Assembly (NCBI RefSeq): GCF_017638545.1
Contig: NZ_CP072110.1
Span: forward strand, 2,852,001 to 2,916,000
Length of the DNA: 64,000 nucleotides
Direction: 5' to 3'
DNA from: Psychrosphaera ytuae
Lineage (GTDB): Bacteria > Pseudomonadota > Gammaproteobacteria > Enterobacterales > Alteromonadaceae
The position numbers and the translations under genes are program-made. The notes below the pieces were generated by a model. That model was not told the DNA's origin and did not search any database. It saw only the letters and a list, made by a program, of their open reading frames with translations. Positions within the stretch are counted from its first letter, which is position 1. The number at the start of each line of letters is the position of its first letter. Below are positions 9,286 to 18,486 of this stretch, piece after piece.

Positions 9286-11493
9286 ATGAAATGGAATTAC
9301 TCAATTCTTATCGCTGCAATGAGCTTAGGTATAGCTGCATGCGGTGAATCAAACAAATCAGTGAACGCCTCATCTGATGTGAGCACTGACAATTCAATAC
9401 AACAAGAAACAACTATGTCTTATAAGCGCATGCAACAACTAGACGTTCCTGCACCAGTTGCGAAACAAGTGCCGCATACTTTTGAACATCACGGTATCTC
9501 AGTAGACGACCCATTTAATTGGTTACGAGACTCTAGTTATCCAAATACTGATGACAAAGAAGTTTTGGACTATCTCAATGCAGAAAATGACTACTTCCAG
9601 CAGTTCTTGGCCCCAAATAAGGAGTTAGTCGACGAATTGTTTGAAGAATTCAAAGGTCGTGTTGATGAAACTGCGTCATCAGTACCCTACGTAGATAATG
9701 GTTACGAATATTGGTGGGAATACAAAGAAGGTCACGATTATCGTACTCGTTACCGCAAAAACTTAGAAACAGGTAAAGTTGAAGTTTATTTAGATGAGCA
9801 AGCCTTATCGGAAGCCCATGACTATTTTGTCATTGGTGGCGTTTCAATTAGCCCTGATAACAAGCGTATCGCTTATACAATCGACACATCAGGTGATGAA
9901 CGTTATGACGTATTTGTTCGTGACCTGTCTAATGATCAAGAAATTGAAGTAGCGATTGGTGATACCAATGGCTCAGTTCAGTTTGTCGGCGATAGCAATA
10001 CACTCGTATATGGAAAATTAGCGGAAGGTGTATGGCGTACAGAATCGGTTAATACACAAACAATCGGCGTTGCCAACTCAGATCGTGTTTTGTTTGCAGA
10101 AAAAGATACAGGCTTTTTCCTAGGTTCGGGCCTAACCACAAGTGAAGAATACCTAATTGTGTCGACGGGTAACTCGGACGCACGTGAAGTTGTCGTATTT
10201 GATGCTAAAGACTTATCTAAGCCAGGGGTAACCTTGTTTTCCCGTGAAGACAAATTACAACCGAGTGTCGACCACGGAAACGGCAAATTCTATGTTCGCG
10301 TCAACGACAAACATGTTAATTTCCGTTTAGCGAGTATGCCAGAAGCAAACTTATCAAACCCACAATGGCAGAGCATCATTGAAGGTGATAAGACGTTGTA
10401 TGTTCAAGGCTTTAAGGTATTTGCTGAGCAAATGGTAGTATCACTAAGCCGTGAAGGCTTAGAAGCAATGCACGTCATTCCTAACGAGGGAGAAGCGTAT
10501 GACATTGAGTTTCCAGAAAAAGTTTACAGCGTAGGCCTGAGTGTAAATCCAAGTTTTGAGCAACAACACGTTCGCTTGCGTTATACATCGATGATCACGC
10601 CATCAACGATATACGATTATGATTTTAAGACTAAGTCATTAACTCAGCGCAAACAGCAAAAAATCCCTTCTGGTTATGACAAGAGCCAATATGAAACGGT
10701 TCGTCTAATGGCACCTGCACGTGATGGCGAAAAGGTTCCTGTGTCGATAGTTTATAAAAAGGGCTTTAAAAAAGACGGTAGCCAACCTCTCTCGTTATAT
10801 GCATATGGAGCCTATGGCGCGGGCATGTCACCGTCGTTTTCTACGACGCGTTTAAGCTTATTAGATCGCGGGTTTGCTTTTGCCATCGCTCACACTCGTG
10901 GTGGTGATGAAATGGGTTATAGCTGGTATTTAGATGGCAAAATGGATGAGCGTGAAAACGCATTTAATGACTTTGTCGACGTTGCTAAACACTTAGTTAA
11001 AGAAGGTTATACCTCCAAGGGTAACATCTCTATTGCTGGAGGAAGTGCCGGTGGTGAAATGATGGGTGCGGTTACTATCCAAGCTCCAGAGATGTGGCGT
11101 TCTGTGTCTTTGATGGTACCTTTTGTTGATGTACTTAACACCATGTTGGACGCAACCTTACCTTTGACACCTCCTGAGTGGAATGAGTGGGGTAACCCAA
11201 TCGAAAGTAAGCACTATTTTGAGCTGATCAAGTCATATTCGCCTTACGACAATATTGAAAAACGCGAATATCCACCAATGTTAGTAACAGGTGGTCTTAA
11301 TGACCCTCGAGTAACTTATTGGGAACCAGCTAAATGGACTGCCAAAATGCGCGCACTCAAAACCGACGATAACTTGTTGATAATGCGTATGAATATGGGA
11401 GCAGGACACTTTGCAAATAGTGGACGTTATGGTCGTTTGATGGACCGTGCAGAAGAAATGGCATTCCAAATTCTGGCGCATCGCGAAAAATAA
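9286..11493 (+). CDS. S9-family oligopeptidase (oligopeptidase B-like), predicted lipoprotein
   Basis: A 735-residue serine peptidase of the prolyl oligopeptidase family. The N-terminus has a lipoprotein signal ending in IAAC, so the mature enzyme is probably lipid-anchored in the periplasm or outer membrane. A seven-blade propeller occupies roughly 80-450. The alpha/beta hydrolase domain has S587 in GGSAGG, D673 in GGLNDPRV and H708 in GAGHF. The HTRGGDEMGYSWYLDGK segment is characteristic of oligopeptidase B, which cleaves peptides after basic residues. Start ATG 9286 is preceded by AAAGGTGA; the in-frame GTG at 9277 is less likely. A terminator follows, so it is probably monocistronic. E. 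coli PtrB is cytosolic, so an exported form differs from that model. Confidence 0.9.
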   Translation: MKWNYSILIAAMSLGIAACGESNKSVNASSDVSTDNSIQQETTMSYKRMQQLDVPAPVAKQVPHTFEHHGISVDDPFNWLRDSSYPNTDDKEVLDYLNAENDYFQQFLAPNKELVDELFEEFKGRVDETASSVPYVDNGYEYWWEYKEGHDYRTRYRKNLETGKVEVYLDEQALSEAHDYFVIGGVSISPDNKRIAYTIDTSGDERYDVFVRDLSNDQEIEVAIGDTNGSVQFVGDSNTLVYGKLAEGVWRTESVNTQTIGVANSDRVLFAEKDTGFFLGSGLTTSEEYLIVSTGNSDAREVVVFDAKDLSKPGVTLFSREDKLQPSVDHGNGKFYVRVNDKHVNFRLASMPEANLSNPQWQSIIEGDKTLYVQGFKVFAEQMVVSLSREGLEAMHVIPNEGEAYDIEFPEKVYSVGLSVNPSFEQQHVRLRYTSMITPSTIYDYDFKTKSLTQRKQQKIPSGYDKSQYETVRLMAPARDGEKVPVSIVYKKGFKKDGSQPLSLYAYGAYGAGMSPSFSTTRLSLLDRGFAFAIAHTRGGDEMGYSWYLDGKMDERENAFNDFVDVAKHLVKEGYTSKGNISIAGGSAGGEMMGAVTIQAPEMWRSVSLMVPFVDVLNTMLDATLPLTPPEWNEWGNPIESKHYFELIKSYSPYDNIEKREYPPMLVTGGLNDPRVTYWEPAKWTAKMRALKTDDNLLIMRMNMGAGHFANSGRYGRLMDRAEEMAFQILAHREK

Positions 11494-11521
11494 TCTAAAC
11501 TTTCATTAAACACAGTAAGTT

Positions 11522-11544
11522 AGGGCCTTTTAAGGCCCTTTTTA
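11522..11544 (+). terminator. Rho-independent terminator after the oligopeptidase gene
   Basis: AGGGCC and GGCCCT pair around a short TTTTAA-containing loop and are followed by a run of T. It lies 30 bases past the peptidase stop. Confidence 0.85.
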
Positions 11545-11565
11545 TTTGATAATGGAAGGAAGTAA

Positions 11566-13737
11566 GTGGCGGAACCGTCCTCAACACCCCCTAAAATATT
11601 TCTAAATAATGAATTAAAGAGCTCAAAGCGCTTACTGATATTTGGTATTAGTATCTTGTTGGGGGTTTTTATATGGCACAGTTACACCACGGTTAGCCTC
11701 CATAAAGAGTATCAAAACGAATTAATGAACTCGGTGACAGACCAAGTCATTATGGAATATCAATCTCACATAGAAACACTTCGCAACCAAATTAATCATT
11801 ATCAATGGCTCTACCAAAATGAAATCAATGAGCTGGTTAGACAGGGTTCTAATAGCACCACACAAGACTACCTCGATCTATTAGAACAACTCAGGTTGGA
11901 CATTGAAGACGTTAGGCTTTTTTCAGTCATTGATGAAAACGGTAATGGTGTGTTTAAACATATAACCGGCGATTTTTTAGCGGACTGTAAAGAGGAAATT
12001 AACTCTACGCTCGAGGTTAGCTCGCAAGAGCATTTGTTCTTACATCGAAGTCAAAAATCTGTTCACTATGATTTATTGGAGCCATTAGTTGGTGGCAAGG
12101 GCTTTATATTTGTCGCATTTCAACCGACTAAATTAATTGAAATATTAAGTGGTTATCGCTTACCTCAGCAGGAGTTATTTTTGTTAAGGCAAGACATGAT
12201 AGGCAAGGTTGAACTGTCTTCAATTAAACAAATTCAGGATAAGACCAGTGTCGGTGTGACCATGACCGAAACCGACGTCGCTAAATTTAATTATTTAAAA
12301 GAAATTCCTGGTACGCGATGGCAAGTCGCTATCCGTCTAGAGGGTAGCTACATTTATGACTTGCAAAAAGAAACGTATTTACGAGCTCTCATATTGTGGG
12401 GAGTCATTTCCACAATTTTAATGATCAGTTTTGACTCTCGAAGACGGCGATTATTGTCTCAGTACAAAATCATGAAGAAGTTGCAACACACTGAGTCACA
12501 CGATTCGTTGACGGGGCTCATGAACCGACAGTTGTTTGTAAAAAGGTTAAATCAGCAACTTGAGCAACTGACCGTTGGTGTCGGTGGGGTATTTTTAGTT
12601 GATATCGATCGTTTTCAGGTATTTAACAATGCGTTGGGCTTTGGCAAAGGCGATGAAAGCCTAAAACTTATCACTAATCTAATTAGAGAAGTTTGCCCTA
12701 AAAAAGCATCAATTTCTCGGATAAGTAATGATCAATTTGCCATATTGGTCGACGATATCAACCACAATTCAGTATGTGCTTTTGCCGAAAAAATGCGAAA
12801 AGAAATCGCTAACCTAGACCTTTCGGAAATCGCTGACAAACTCACCCTCACCTGCAGTGTGGCTGCGATTCAGCTAGACGATTCTTTTATCGATGGTGAC
12901 CACGTTACGAACGCGTTGATGTTCACTATTAAACTAGCTAAAGATAAGGGCCGTAACCGTGTCCAACTTTATCAATCGAGTGACCCAGAATTAATTCGCC
13001 ATGCGGGCGAAATGGAAATTTTTAAAACCGTGCGAGGCGCATTAACGGATAGTGCTTTCATTTTGTATCGCCAACGTATTGTTGCGGCCCAGCAACTAGA
13101 AAAAAATGAGTCATATGAGGTATTGCTTAGAATGACCGGCGAGGACGGGAATATGGTCAGCCCCGCCTTATTTATCCCAGTCGCCGAACAGCATTCACTG
13201 GCTGTCGAATTAGACAAGTGGGTCATTAATCAAACATTTGCTTTTATAAAAGAGACAAAAACTGATGACCATTACAGCATTAACCTATCAGGTCAGTCTC
13301 TTGCAGATCCCAACATGGCTTTGTATGTTAGGGAGTGTTTGGTGAGGCATAACGTAAGTCCCCGTCAAATAACGTTAGAGATCACAGAAACATATGCGAT
13401 CACCCATTTAAACGCAGCAGTGAGCTTTATTACCGAGTTAACAAATTTAGGCTGTCGATTTGCATTGGATGACTTTGGCAGTGGCTTGTCTTCATTTAGT
13501 TATTTGCAAAAACTGCCAGTCCAAAAACTCAAAATCGACGGTGTGTTTATTAAAGACATTGCAAATTCCAAGCGCAACCAAGCCTTTGTCCGAACTATGG
13601 TTGATTTAGCTAAGTCAATGGATATGGAAACCGTCGCTGAGTTTGTCGAAACCGAAGAAGAGTTCAGTATTCTCAAAAGCTTGGGGATAGATTATTGCCA
13701 GGGATATTATTTTCATGCCCCAGAGCCGTGGCAATAA
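11566..13737 (+). CDS. Membrane GGDEF/EAL protein with degenerate GGDEF, likely c-di-GMP phosphodiesterase
   Basis: A 723-residue protein with one membrane helix near residues 22-42, a periplasmic sensor region to about 270, a second helix (~270-290), then GGDEF (~310-470) and EAL (~480-720). The GGDEF signature has become SNDQF and no RxxD site is present, so this domain is unlikely to make c-di-GMP and may bind GTP or act structurally. The EAL domain keeps the key pieces: EVLLR for EALLR, NLSGQSL, EITE, DDFGSG and KIDGVFI. It should hydrolyse c-di-GMP. Start is GTG 11566 with GGAAGGA upstream. It stands between two terminated or gene-free stretches and is probably its own transcript. Confidence 0.9.
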   Translation: MAEPSSTPPKIFLNNELKSSKRLLIFGISILLGVFIWHSYTTVSLHKEYQNELMNSVTDQVIMEYQSHIETLRNQINHYQWLYQNEINELVRQGSNSTTQDYLDLLEQLRLDIEDVRLFSVIDENGNGVFKHITGDFLADCKEEINSTLEVSSQEHLFLHRSQKSVHYDLLEPLVGGKGFIFVAFQPTKLIEILSGYRLPQQELFLLRQDMIGKVELSSIKQIQDKTSVGVTMTETDVAKFNYLKEIPGTRWQVAIRLEGSYIYDLQKETYLRALILWGVISTILMISFDSRRRRLLSQYKIMKKLQHTESHDSLTGLMNRQLFVKRLNQQLEQLTVGVGGVFLVDIDRFQVFNNALGFGKGDESLKLITNLIREVCPKKASISRISNDQFAILVDDINHNSVCAFAEKMRKEIANLDLSEIADKLTLTCSVAAIQLDDSFIDGDHVTNALMFTIKLAKDKGRNRVQLYQSSDPELIRHAGEMEIFKTVRGALTDSAFILYRQRIVAAQQLEKNESYEVLLRMTGEDGNMVSPALFIPVAEQHSLAVELDKWVINQTFAFIKETKTDDHYSINLSGQSLADPNMALYVRECLVRHNVSPRQITLEITETYAITHLNAAVSFITELTNLGCRFALDDFGSGLSSFSYLQKLPVQKLKIDGVFIKDIANSKRNQAFVRTMVDLAKSMDMETVAEFVETEEEFSILKSLGIDYCQGYYFHAPEPWQ

Positions 13738-13850
13738 TCCAGCTGATGCATCTAATGTGAAGACGCTGGGTTACGTCGATTGATTATGACTTAAATAAGA
13801 CATTGTCACAAAAAAGCCATGAGTATTTCATTAATCTTTCAACTTTTTTC

Positions 13851-13867
13851 AACGTGAGTGTCACGTT
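13851..13867. promoter_or_regulatory. 17-bp perfect inverted repeat, possible operator
   Basis: AACGTGA and TCACGTT are exact inverted copies separated by GTG. They lie about 95 bases before the collagen-like lipoprotein gene, a fitting place for a dimeric regulator. No U-tract follows, so it is not a terminator. The cognate protein is unknown. Confidence 0.4.
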
Positions 13868-13961
13868 TTGTTCCAACAATGTGTGTCAGAAAATCTGAGG
13901 TCTCGCCTGAAGTCAGATTCGATATCAAAAACTACCAACACACATTATAAAAGGGACAAGT

Positions 13962-15926
13962 ATGTCGACTCTAAACAAAACCTTTAAACTTTCTGCTATT
14001 GCAGCAACCTTAGCGCTTGTATTAACAGGCTGTGAACTTGATGGCGAAGATGGTGCCCAGGGCCCTCAAGGTGCGCCTGGTGCTGACGGCGTTGCTGGTA
14101 CAGATGGTACGAACGGACAAAACGGCGCTGATGGTGCTAATGGTGCAGACGGCGCGGACGGTCAGAATGGCGCTGACGGTGCCGATGGTCAAGACGGCGC
14201 AGACGGTCAAGATGCACAAGGGACGTCAATCCCTGGTTTAACGCGTATCGCTACCGTGCCACTAGGTGCAGAAGTAACTGGGATGTATTTAACAGAAGAG
14301 GGTGACTTGTTCTTTAATGCGCAACACCCATCTGATTCAAATATGACAGCAGATAGTGACGGAAAAGTATTTAACAAAGGCACAATCGGCGTTATCACGG
14401 GTTTAAACTTCAATAAAATCCCTGCAAATGTAAGCTCATCAGCGAAGCCTATGACTCAAGCTGAAATGGAAACGGTTCAGGTGGCTATTGGTGATTATCA
14501 AGTTTTGGCACAAACAGGTGATACATTTGATGGCAAAATTGAAGGTGGAGTCGGCCATATTTATTCTTTTGATGGTGAAGTTTTAATTAACGAAAATCAC
14601 AACCCCGATTTCAATGGTTTTGTTCAAACAGGTGCAGGTGAAGGGTATTTATTCACTAACTGGGAATTGATCCCTGGCGGTATGAGTCGATTAAAAATCA
14701 ACAAAGGAACTGACGGCAAATGGTCAGTCGAAGAAGCTATGATGGTTGATTTTTCTTCAGTAATGGGGACTGGTGCTAACTGTTTTGGTTCGGTGTCTCC
14801 ATGGGGCACACCAATGACAGCTGAAGAGTGGATCATTGCTGATGATATGAATAACACTTCTTCTGGTTGGAACCACAGTGACCCTTCTCAAGTCAGTCCA
14901 TATCTTGAAGGTAATATCGAAGATATGACTAACTACATCAACGGTAACACAGGTGGAACAACGTTCCCTAACACCTATCGTTACGGTTATATTGTTGAGG
15001 TACAAAACCCAACAACCACTTCGCCAACGCCAGTTAAACATTTCACATTAGGCCGTGTTCAGCATGAAAACTCAGTTGTAATGCCAGATGAGCGGACCGT
15101 TTACACCACGCAAGATGATACAGGTGGTGTGTTGTTAAAATTTGTTGCAGACGCTGCACAAGATTTAAGTTCTGGCACTTTATATGCCGCAAAATTACAA
15201 CAAGATGACTCAAAAGAGCCAGCCGTGACAGGTTTTGATGTTACTTGGGTACCTCTAGCGACTGCAAACAATGCTCAAATCGAGGCTTGGATTGCGGAAT
15301 ACGACAGTATTTCACAAGACGATTATGTTGAAGGCCAGAGTAACTACATGACCGTATCTGACGTGGAAGCATGGGCAAATGGTGACGCTCTGTATCCAAC
15401 CGTTGAAAATGGTGGTAGCACTGTGACTGCTGGTCGCCCGATGGATGATCGCGCCGCGTTTATTGAGACTCGCCAAGCTGCAAAAGCCAAAGGGGCAACG
15501 GCTGAATTCCGTAAACTTGAAGGCATTAATATCAACCAAAAACGTGCAAAAGAAGCCGTTGAAGGAACTGATCTCATCGCCGGTGAAGTTGTGACTCAAG
15601 CTTACATGTACTTTGGTAACTCTGACATGGATAACACCATGATCGATGACGAAGGCGATATTCAACTTGACGATCGTGTAAAAGATTGTGGTGCTGTCTA
15701 CAGAATGCCGCTACTCGCTGGCTACGACACAAATCGCATCGAACCTGTATTAATGGGTAGCACGTATCGTTCGTCACTTGATAAACCGAGCCGTTGTGAT
15801 GCAAACAACATTACTCAACCAGATAACGTAATGGTAATGGATGACGGTCGTATCTTAATCGGTGAAGATGCAAGTTCAGAACGTACTAACGACACATTAT
15901 GGATGTACGACCCTAAAGCTAAATAG
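13962..15926 (+). CDS. PhoX-like (DUF839) lipoprotein with collagen-like Gly-X-Y segment
   Basis: A 654-residue predicted lipoprotein. The signal peptide ends in LTGC at Cys24. Residues 28-84 are an unbroken run of about 19 Gly-X-Y triplets rich in GAD, GQD and GQN, a collagen-like stalk. The rest (~90-654) looks like the DUF839/PhoX beta-propeller family: EGDLFFNAQHPSDS near the start, VVMPDERTVYTTQDD in the middle and QPDNVMVMDDGRILIGED near the end. PhoX proteins are Ca/Fe-dependent phosphatases, but many DUF839 members have no proven activity, so phosphatase function is only possible. It starts at ATG 13962 after AAAAGGGAC. A diheme lipoprotein and a membrane protein follow in the same direction. 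Confidence 0.85.
   Translation: MSTLNKTFKLSAIAATLALVLTGCELDGEDGAQGPQGAPGADGVAGTDGTNGQNGADGANGADGADGQNGADGADGQDGADGQDAQGTSIPGLTRIATVPLGAEVTGMYLTEEGDLFFNAQHPSDSNMTADSDGKVFNKGTIGVITGLNFNKIPANVSSSAKPMTQAEMETVQVAIGDYQVLAQTGDTFDGKIEGGVGHIYSFDGEVLINENHNPDFNGFVQTGAGEGYLFTNWELIPGGMSRLKINKGTDGKWSVEEAMMVDFSSVMGTGANCFGSVSPWGTPMTAEEWIIADDMNNTSSGWNHSDPSQVSPYLEGNIEDMTNYINGNTGGTTFPNTYRYGYIVEVQNPTTTSPTPVKHFTLGRVQHENSVVMPDERTVYTTQDDTGGVLLKFVADAAQDLSSGTLYAAKLQQDDSKEPAVTGFDVTWVPLATANNAQIEAWIAEYDSISQDDYVEGQSNYMTVSDVEAWANGDALYPTVENGGSTVTAGRPMDDRAAFIETRQAAKAKGATAEFRKLEGININQKRAKEAVEGTDLIAGEVVTQAYMYFGNSDMDNTMIDDEGDIQLDDRVKDCGAVYRMPLLAGYDTNRIEPVLMGSTYRSSLDKPSRCDANNITQPDNVMVMDDGRILIGEDASSERTNDTLWMYDPKAK
14043..14213 (+). 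repeat. Collagen-like triplet repeat tract inside the PhoX-like gene
   Basis: Nineteen in-frame Gly-X-Y codon triplets, dominated by GGN-GCN-GAN and GGN-CAN-GAN units. The nine-base periodicity makes the tract prone to length change by slippage. It also creates long meaningless open frames on both strands. Confidence 0.9.
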
Positions 15927-15952
15927 GGGGCGCTGACGCGCTGAAAATTGTG

Positions 15953-15978
15953 AGAGGGCCTCAAGTTGGCCCTCTGTT
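15953..15978 (+). terminator. Hairpin between the PhoX-like and diheme genes, possible terminator
   Basis: AGAGGGCC (15953-15960) pairs with GGCCCTCT (15968-15975) and is followed by a weak GTTTC tail. With so short a T run it may only attenuate transcription into the next gene. Confidence 0.6.
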
Positions 15979-16043
15979 TCACATATATTCCTCAATGTTT
16001 TTGTATCTATTCCAGAACTGTGATCGAAAAAAGTGTACGTATT

Positions 16044-17756
16044 ATGACTATCCAATCTTCTCTATCGAGCTTAGGACTAAAGCTTGCTTTGCTATTATCA
16101 GGCACATTCGTGTTGAGCGCGTGTGATGAGTCCGTCTCAACAAATCTTCAACTTGCTGACCAAGGTGTAAACCCAACTTATTTGGTGGATGAATCTTTGT
16201 CACAAGCTAACATCTCTAACCAAGCCTTGGCTGTGAGTCATTTATCTGAAGCAGAACAATATTTAACAACGGGTGAGGTTTATAATCCAGAGGCCGTTAT
16301 TCCACCTCAGTGCTATACAAAAACCGAGGGAACAAATAACCCTTGTTATGTATGTCATCAAAGCTACTCGGCCAAAGAGTTACGTCCAAATGCAATGAAT
16401 GATGGTCTTATTCAAGGTGCTTATATTTTCTCAGATGTTGGTGTGACAAATAGCTGGAAAAACTTATTCGTTGATCGAACTGAACTGATTAAATCCATTT
16501 CTGATGAAGAAATAATGGAATATGTAAACCAAGACAATTATGGGCTTTTAGAAGAGCAAATGAAGTCATCATCTTGGACTAATAATATTCCTTACATTAA
16601 AGATTTAGAGTTGGGGCAAGAGGCTTTTGACGAAGACGGTCTAGCAAAAGACGGTAGTCATTGGGTGGCTTATAATTACAAACCGTTCCCGAGTACCTTC
16701 TGGCCGACTAATGGCTCAACTGGCGATGCCATGATCAGGTTAGGTGAAGCTTATCGCTCTATAAATGGTGAGTTTTCTAAGGATGTTTATTTTGCCAATT
16801 TAGCTTTGGTTGAAATGGCCATGAAAGATATTGATTCACTTTCTACGTCGACCATTGATGAAAACAAAGTCGGAATTGACCTCAATAACGATGGACATTT
16901 GACCCAAATAAAACAAATTAAAAAACAAAGCCATTATGTTGGTGACGCTTCAGATAAACCCCTAACAAAAATGCTCTTTCCAGAGCAAACAGAGTTATTG
17001 CATACAGTGCGTTATCTTGGTGTAGATGAAAATGGTGAAACTGTCATTCCAAAACGAATGAAAGAAGTACGTTATATGCACAAGCATATGTTACGTAGTC
17101 GCGAAAGTTTACTCAGCAGCTACTACGCTGAGCGCAAAGAAAAACATTTTGAAAAATTGCCACGCATGGTTCCTGCTGGGGATCGAGGGATTGCCAATGG
17201 TTATGGCTGGACGATTAATGGCTTAATTGAAGACAAACAAGGGCAATTAAGACCGCAGCATCAACAAGAGTTGGCTTTCTGCAATGGTTGCCATCGCTCA
17301 GTTGGTTCAACCATTGATCAGACCTTTTCATTTGCCCGAAAAGTCGAGGGTAAAGACGGTTGGGGATATATCAACCTCAAGTCGATTAAAGACGTACCGA
17401 GTTTAGGTGATAAAGATGGCGAGTTTGTAACTTACTTGGAGCGAGTTAAAGGTGGTGATGAGTTTCGCCAAAACCAAGAGATGCTAGCTAAATGGTTTAC
17501 ACCCAATGGCAAGCTAAACAAAGAAAAGGTCAACGCCTTAAATAACATTCATGAGCTAATTACCCCCTCTAAAGAGCGAGCGTTAAAACTCAACAAAGCC
17601 TACCGAACAATAGTCGCAGAGCAAAGTTACTTGTTCGGTCGAGACGTCACTTTGGTAGAGGCCAAAAACGTTTTAAAAGAGGTCGATGAGTCAGCCGTAC
17701 CTATCAATGAAGCTCAGCGTTATGTTTATGACCTGAGACTGAACTGGGAGCAATAA
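16044..17756 (+). CDS. Diheme c-type cytochrome-like lipoprotein
   Basis: A 570-residue exported protein. I prefer ATG 16044: it gives a clean lipoprotein signal ending in LSAC, whereas the longer frame from 15966 adds an unlikely leader. Two CXXCH haem-binding motifs are present, CYVCH at about 101-105 and CNGCH at about 413-417. Between and after them I recognise no known domain. Haem c attachment occurs in the periplasm, consistent with the signal. It follows the PhoX-like lipoprotein and is one base away from a membrane protein gene, suggesting a shared electron-transfer or surface function. The electron partner and substrate are unknown. A peroxidase or DUF-type cytochrome is possible but not supported by further motifs. 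Confidence 0.8.
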   Translation: MTIQSSLSSLGLKLALLLSGTFVLSACDESVSTNLQLADQGVNPTYLVDESLSQANISNQALAVSHLSEAEQYLTTGEVYNPEAVIPPQCYTKTEGTNNPCYVCHQSYSAKELRPNAMNDGLIQGAYIFSDVGVTNSWKNLFVDRTELIKSISDEEIMEYVNQDNYGLLEEQMKSSSWTNNIPYIKDLELGQEAFDEDGLAKDGSHWVAYNYKPFPSTFWPTNGSTGDAMIRLGEAYRSINGEFSKDVYFANLALVEMAMKDIDSLSTSTIDENKVGIDLNNDGHLTQIKQIKKQSHYVGDASDKPLTKMLFPEQTELLHTVRYLGVDENGETVIPKRMKEVRYMHKHMLRSRESLLSSYYAERKEKHFEKLPRMVPAGDRGIANGYGWTINGLIEDKQGQLRPQHQQELAFCNGCHRSVGSTIDQTFSFARKVEGKDGWGYINLKSIKDVPSLGDKDGEFVTYLERVKGGDEFRQNQEMLAKWFTPNGKLNKEKVNALNNIHELITPSKERALKLNKAYRTIVAEQSYLFGRDVTLVEAKNVLKEVDESAVPINEAQRYVYDLRLNWEQ

Positions 17757-17757
17757 C

Positions 17758-18486
17758 ATGGATATGTCTCTACCCCTGTTTGACTTCTTTCTCGCAAGTG
17801 GGTTGATGGCAGTTGGTATCGGGACAGATGTGGCACTTGCTACTCTGTCTCGAGCATCAAGGTTGACTGGCTTTCGAGTGGCGCTATTTTGGATTTTTGG
17901 TGTTTCCCTAACACATACCCTATTTCCTATGGCTGGATATTTATTGACTTTTTTTAGTATCCAATTACACCCAGCGATTACACCAACGGTTGGTGTTATT
18001 GCGTTTGCTTTGATCGCATTGTATCTAAAAGAAGAACTTGGTGAGTATGGTATAGAGGCGAGCAAAGAGCTATCAGCCAGTAATAATCATCAACAACTAA
18101 TGGTGACCATGGGTTTAATACTCGCGGTAAGCTGGGACGCATTGTGGTCTGGCCCTGCTAAATCGGCGCAGGTAATAGGCTGGCCAGAAGTATGGGTTTG
18201 GGCGTCATTTGTCGTGGTAGGGTGCTTAATTTCGGTTCTTGCGCTTTGTGCTTTACGCTTAGGTTATCGAGTGTCAGGCGCATGGCAAAATAGTGTCCTG
18301 GGCTTTGTCGCTGTTTTGTTGCAGCACACGGTCATAGCATATTTTGGTATGCTAGCTTTGACCACTTACACATTGGGGCTAGATCTCCCTTGGTGGTTAC
18401 TGATGCAAGTATCTTTATCCTTGGTCGTGATGACAATGATAGGCTTAAGTCATTATCGCAAACGTCAGCAGTTAGGTGTTCATTAA
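17758..18486 (+). CDS. Polytopic inner-membrane protein of unknown function
   Basis: A 242-residue hydrophobic protein with about six membrane helices split by a polar loop near residues 82-110. The first helix contains a glycine- and Asp-bearing stretch, GIGTDVALATLSRA, and the fourth region has SWDALWSGPAKS. This layout loosely recalls small cation exporters (MntP, LysE, TerC types), but I cannot place it in a family. Its ATG lies one base after the diheme lipoprotein stop, so the two are almost surely co-transcribed. Its 3' end overlaps the convergent thiF gene by four bases, with no visible terminator between them. Confidence 0.75.
   Translation: MDMSLPLFDFFLASGLMAVGIGTDVALATLSRASRLTGFRVALFWIFGVSLTHTLFPMAGYLLTFFSIQLHPAITPTVGVIAFALIALYLKEELGEYGIEASKELSASNNHQQLMVTMGLILAVSWDALWSGPAKSAQVIGWPEVWVWASFVVVGCLISVLALCALRLGYRVSGAWQNSVLGFVAVLLQHTVIAYFGMLALTTYTLGLDLPWWLLMQVSLSLVVMTMIGLSHYRKRQQLGVH

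Noticed and set aside
13800..13825. Possible Pho box (TGTCACAAAAAAGCCATGA) upstream of the PhoX-like gene
   Set aside because: Only one half resembles the CTGTCAT direct-repeat consensus, and the spacing is wrong.
14022..14241. Open frames on both strands across the collagen-like tract
   Set aside because: They are by-products of the nine-base repeat in the real gene; their products are simple M/V/T-rich or T/V/S-rich repeats with no ribosome site.
15953..15978. Hairpin considered as proof that the PhoX-like gene is a separate operon from the diheme gene
   Set aside because: The T run is too short to be sure of termination, so the question stays open.
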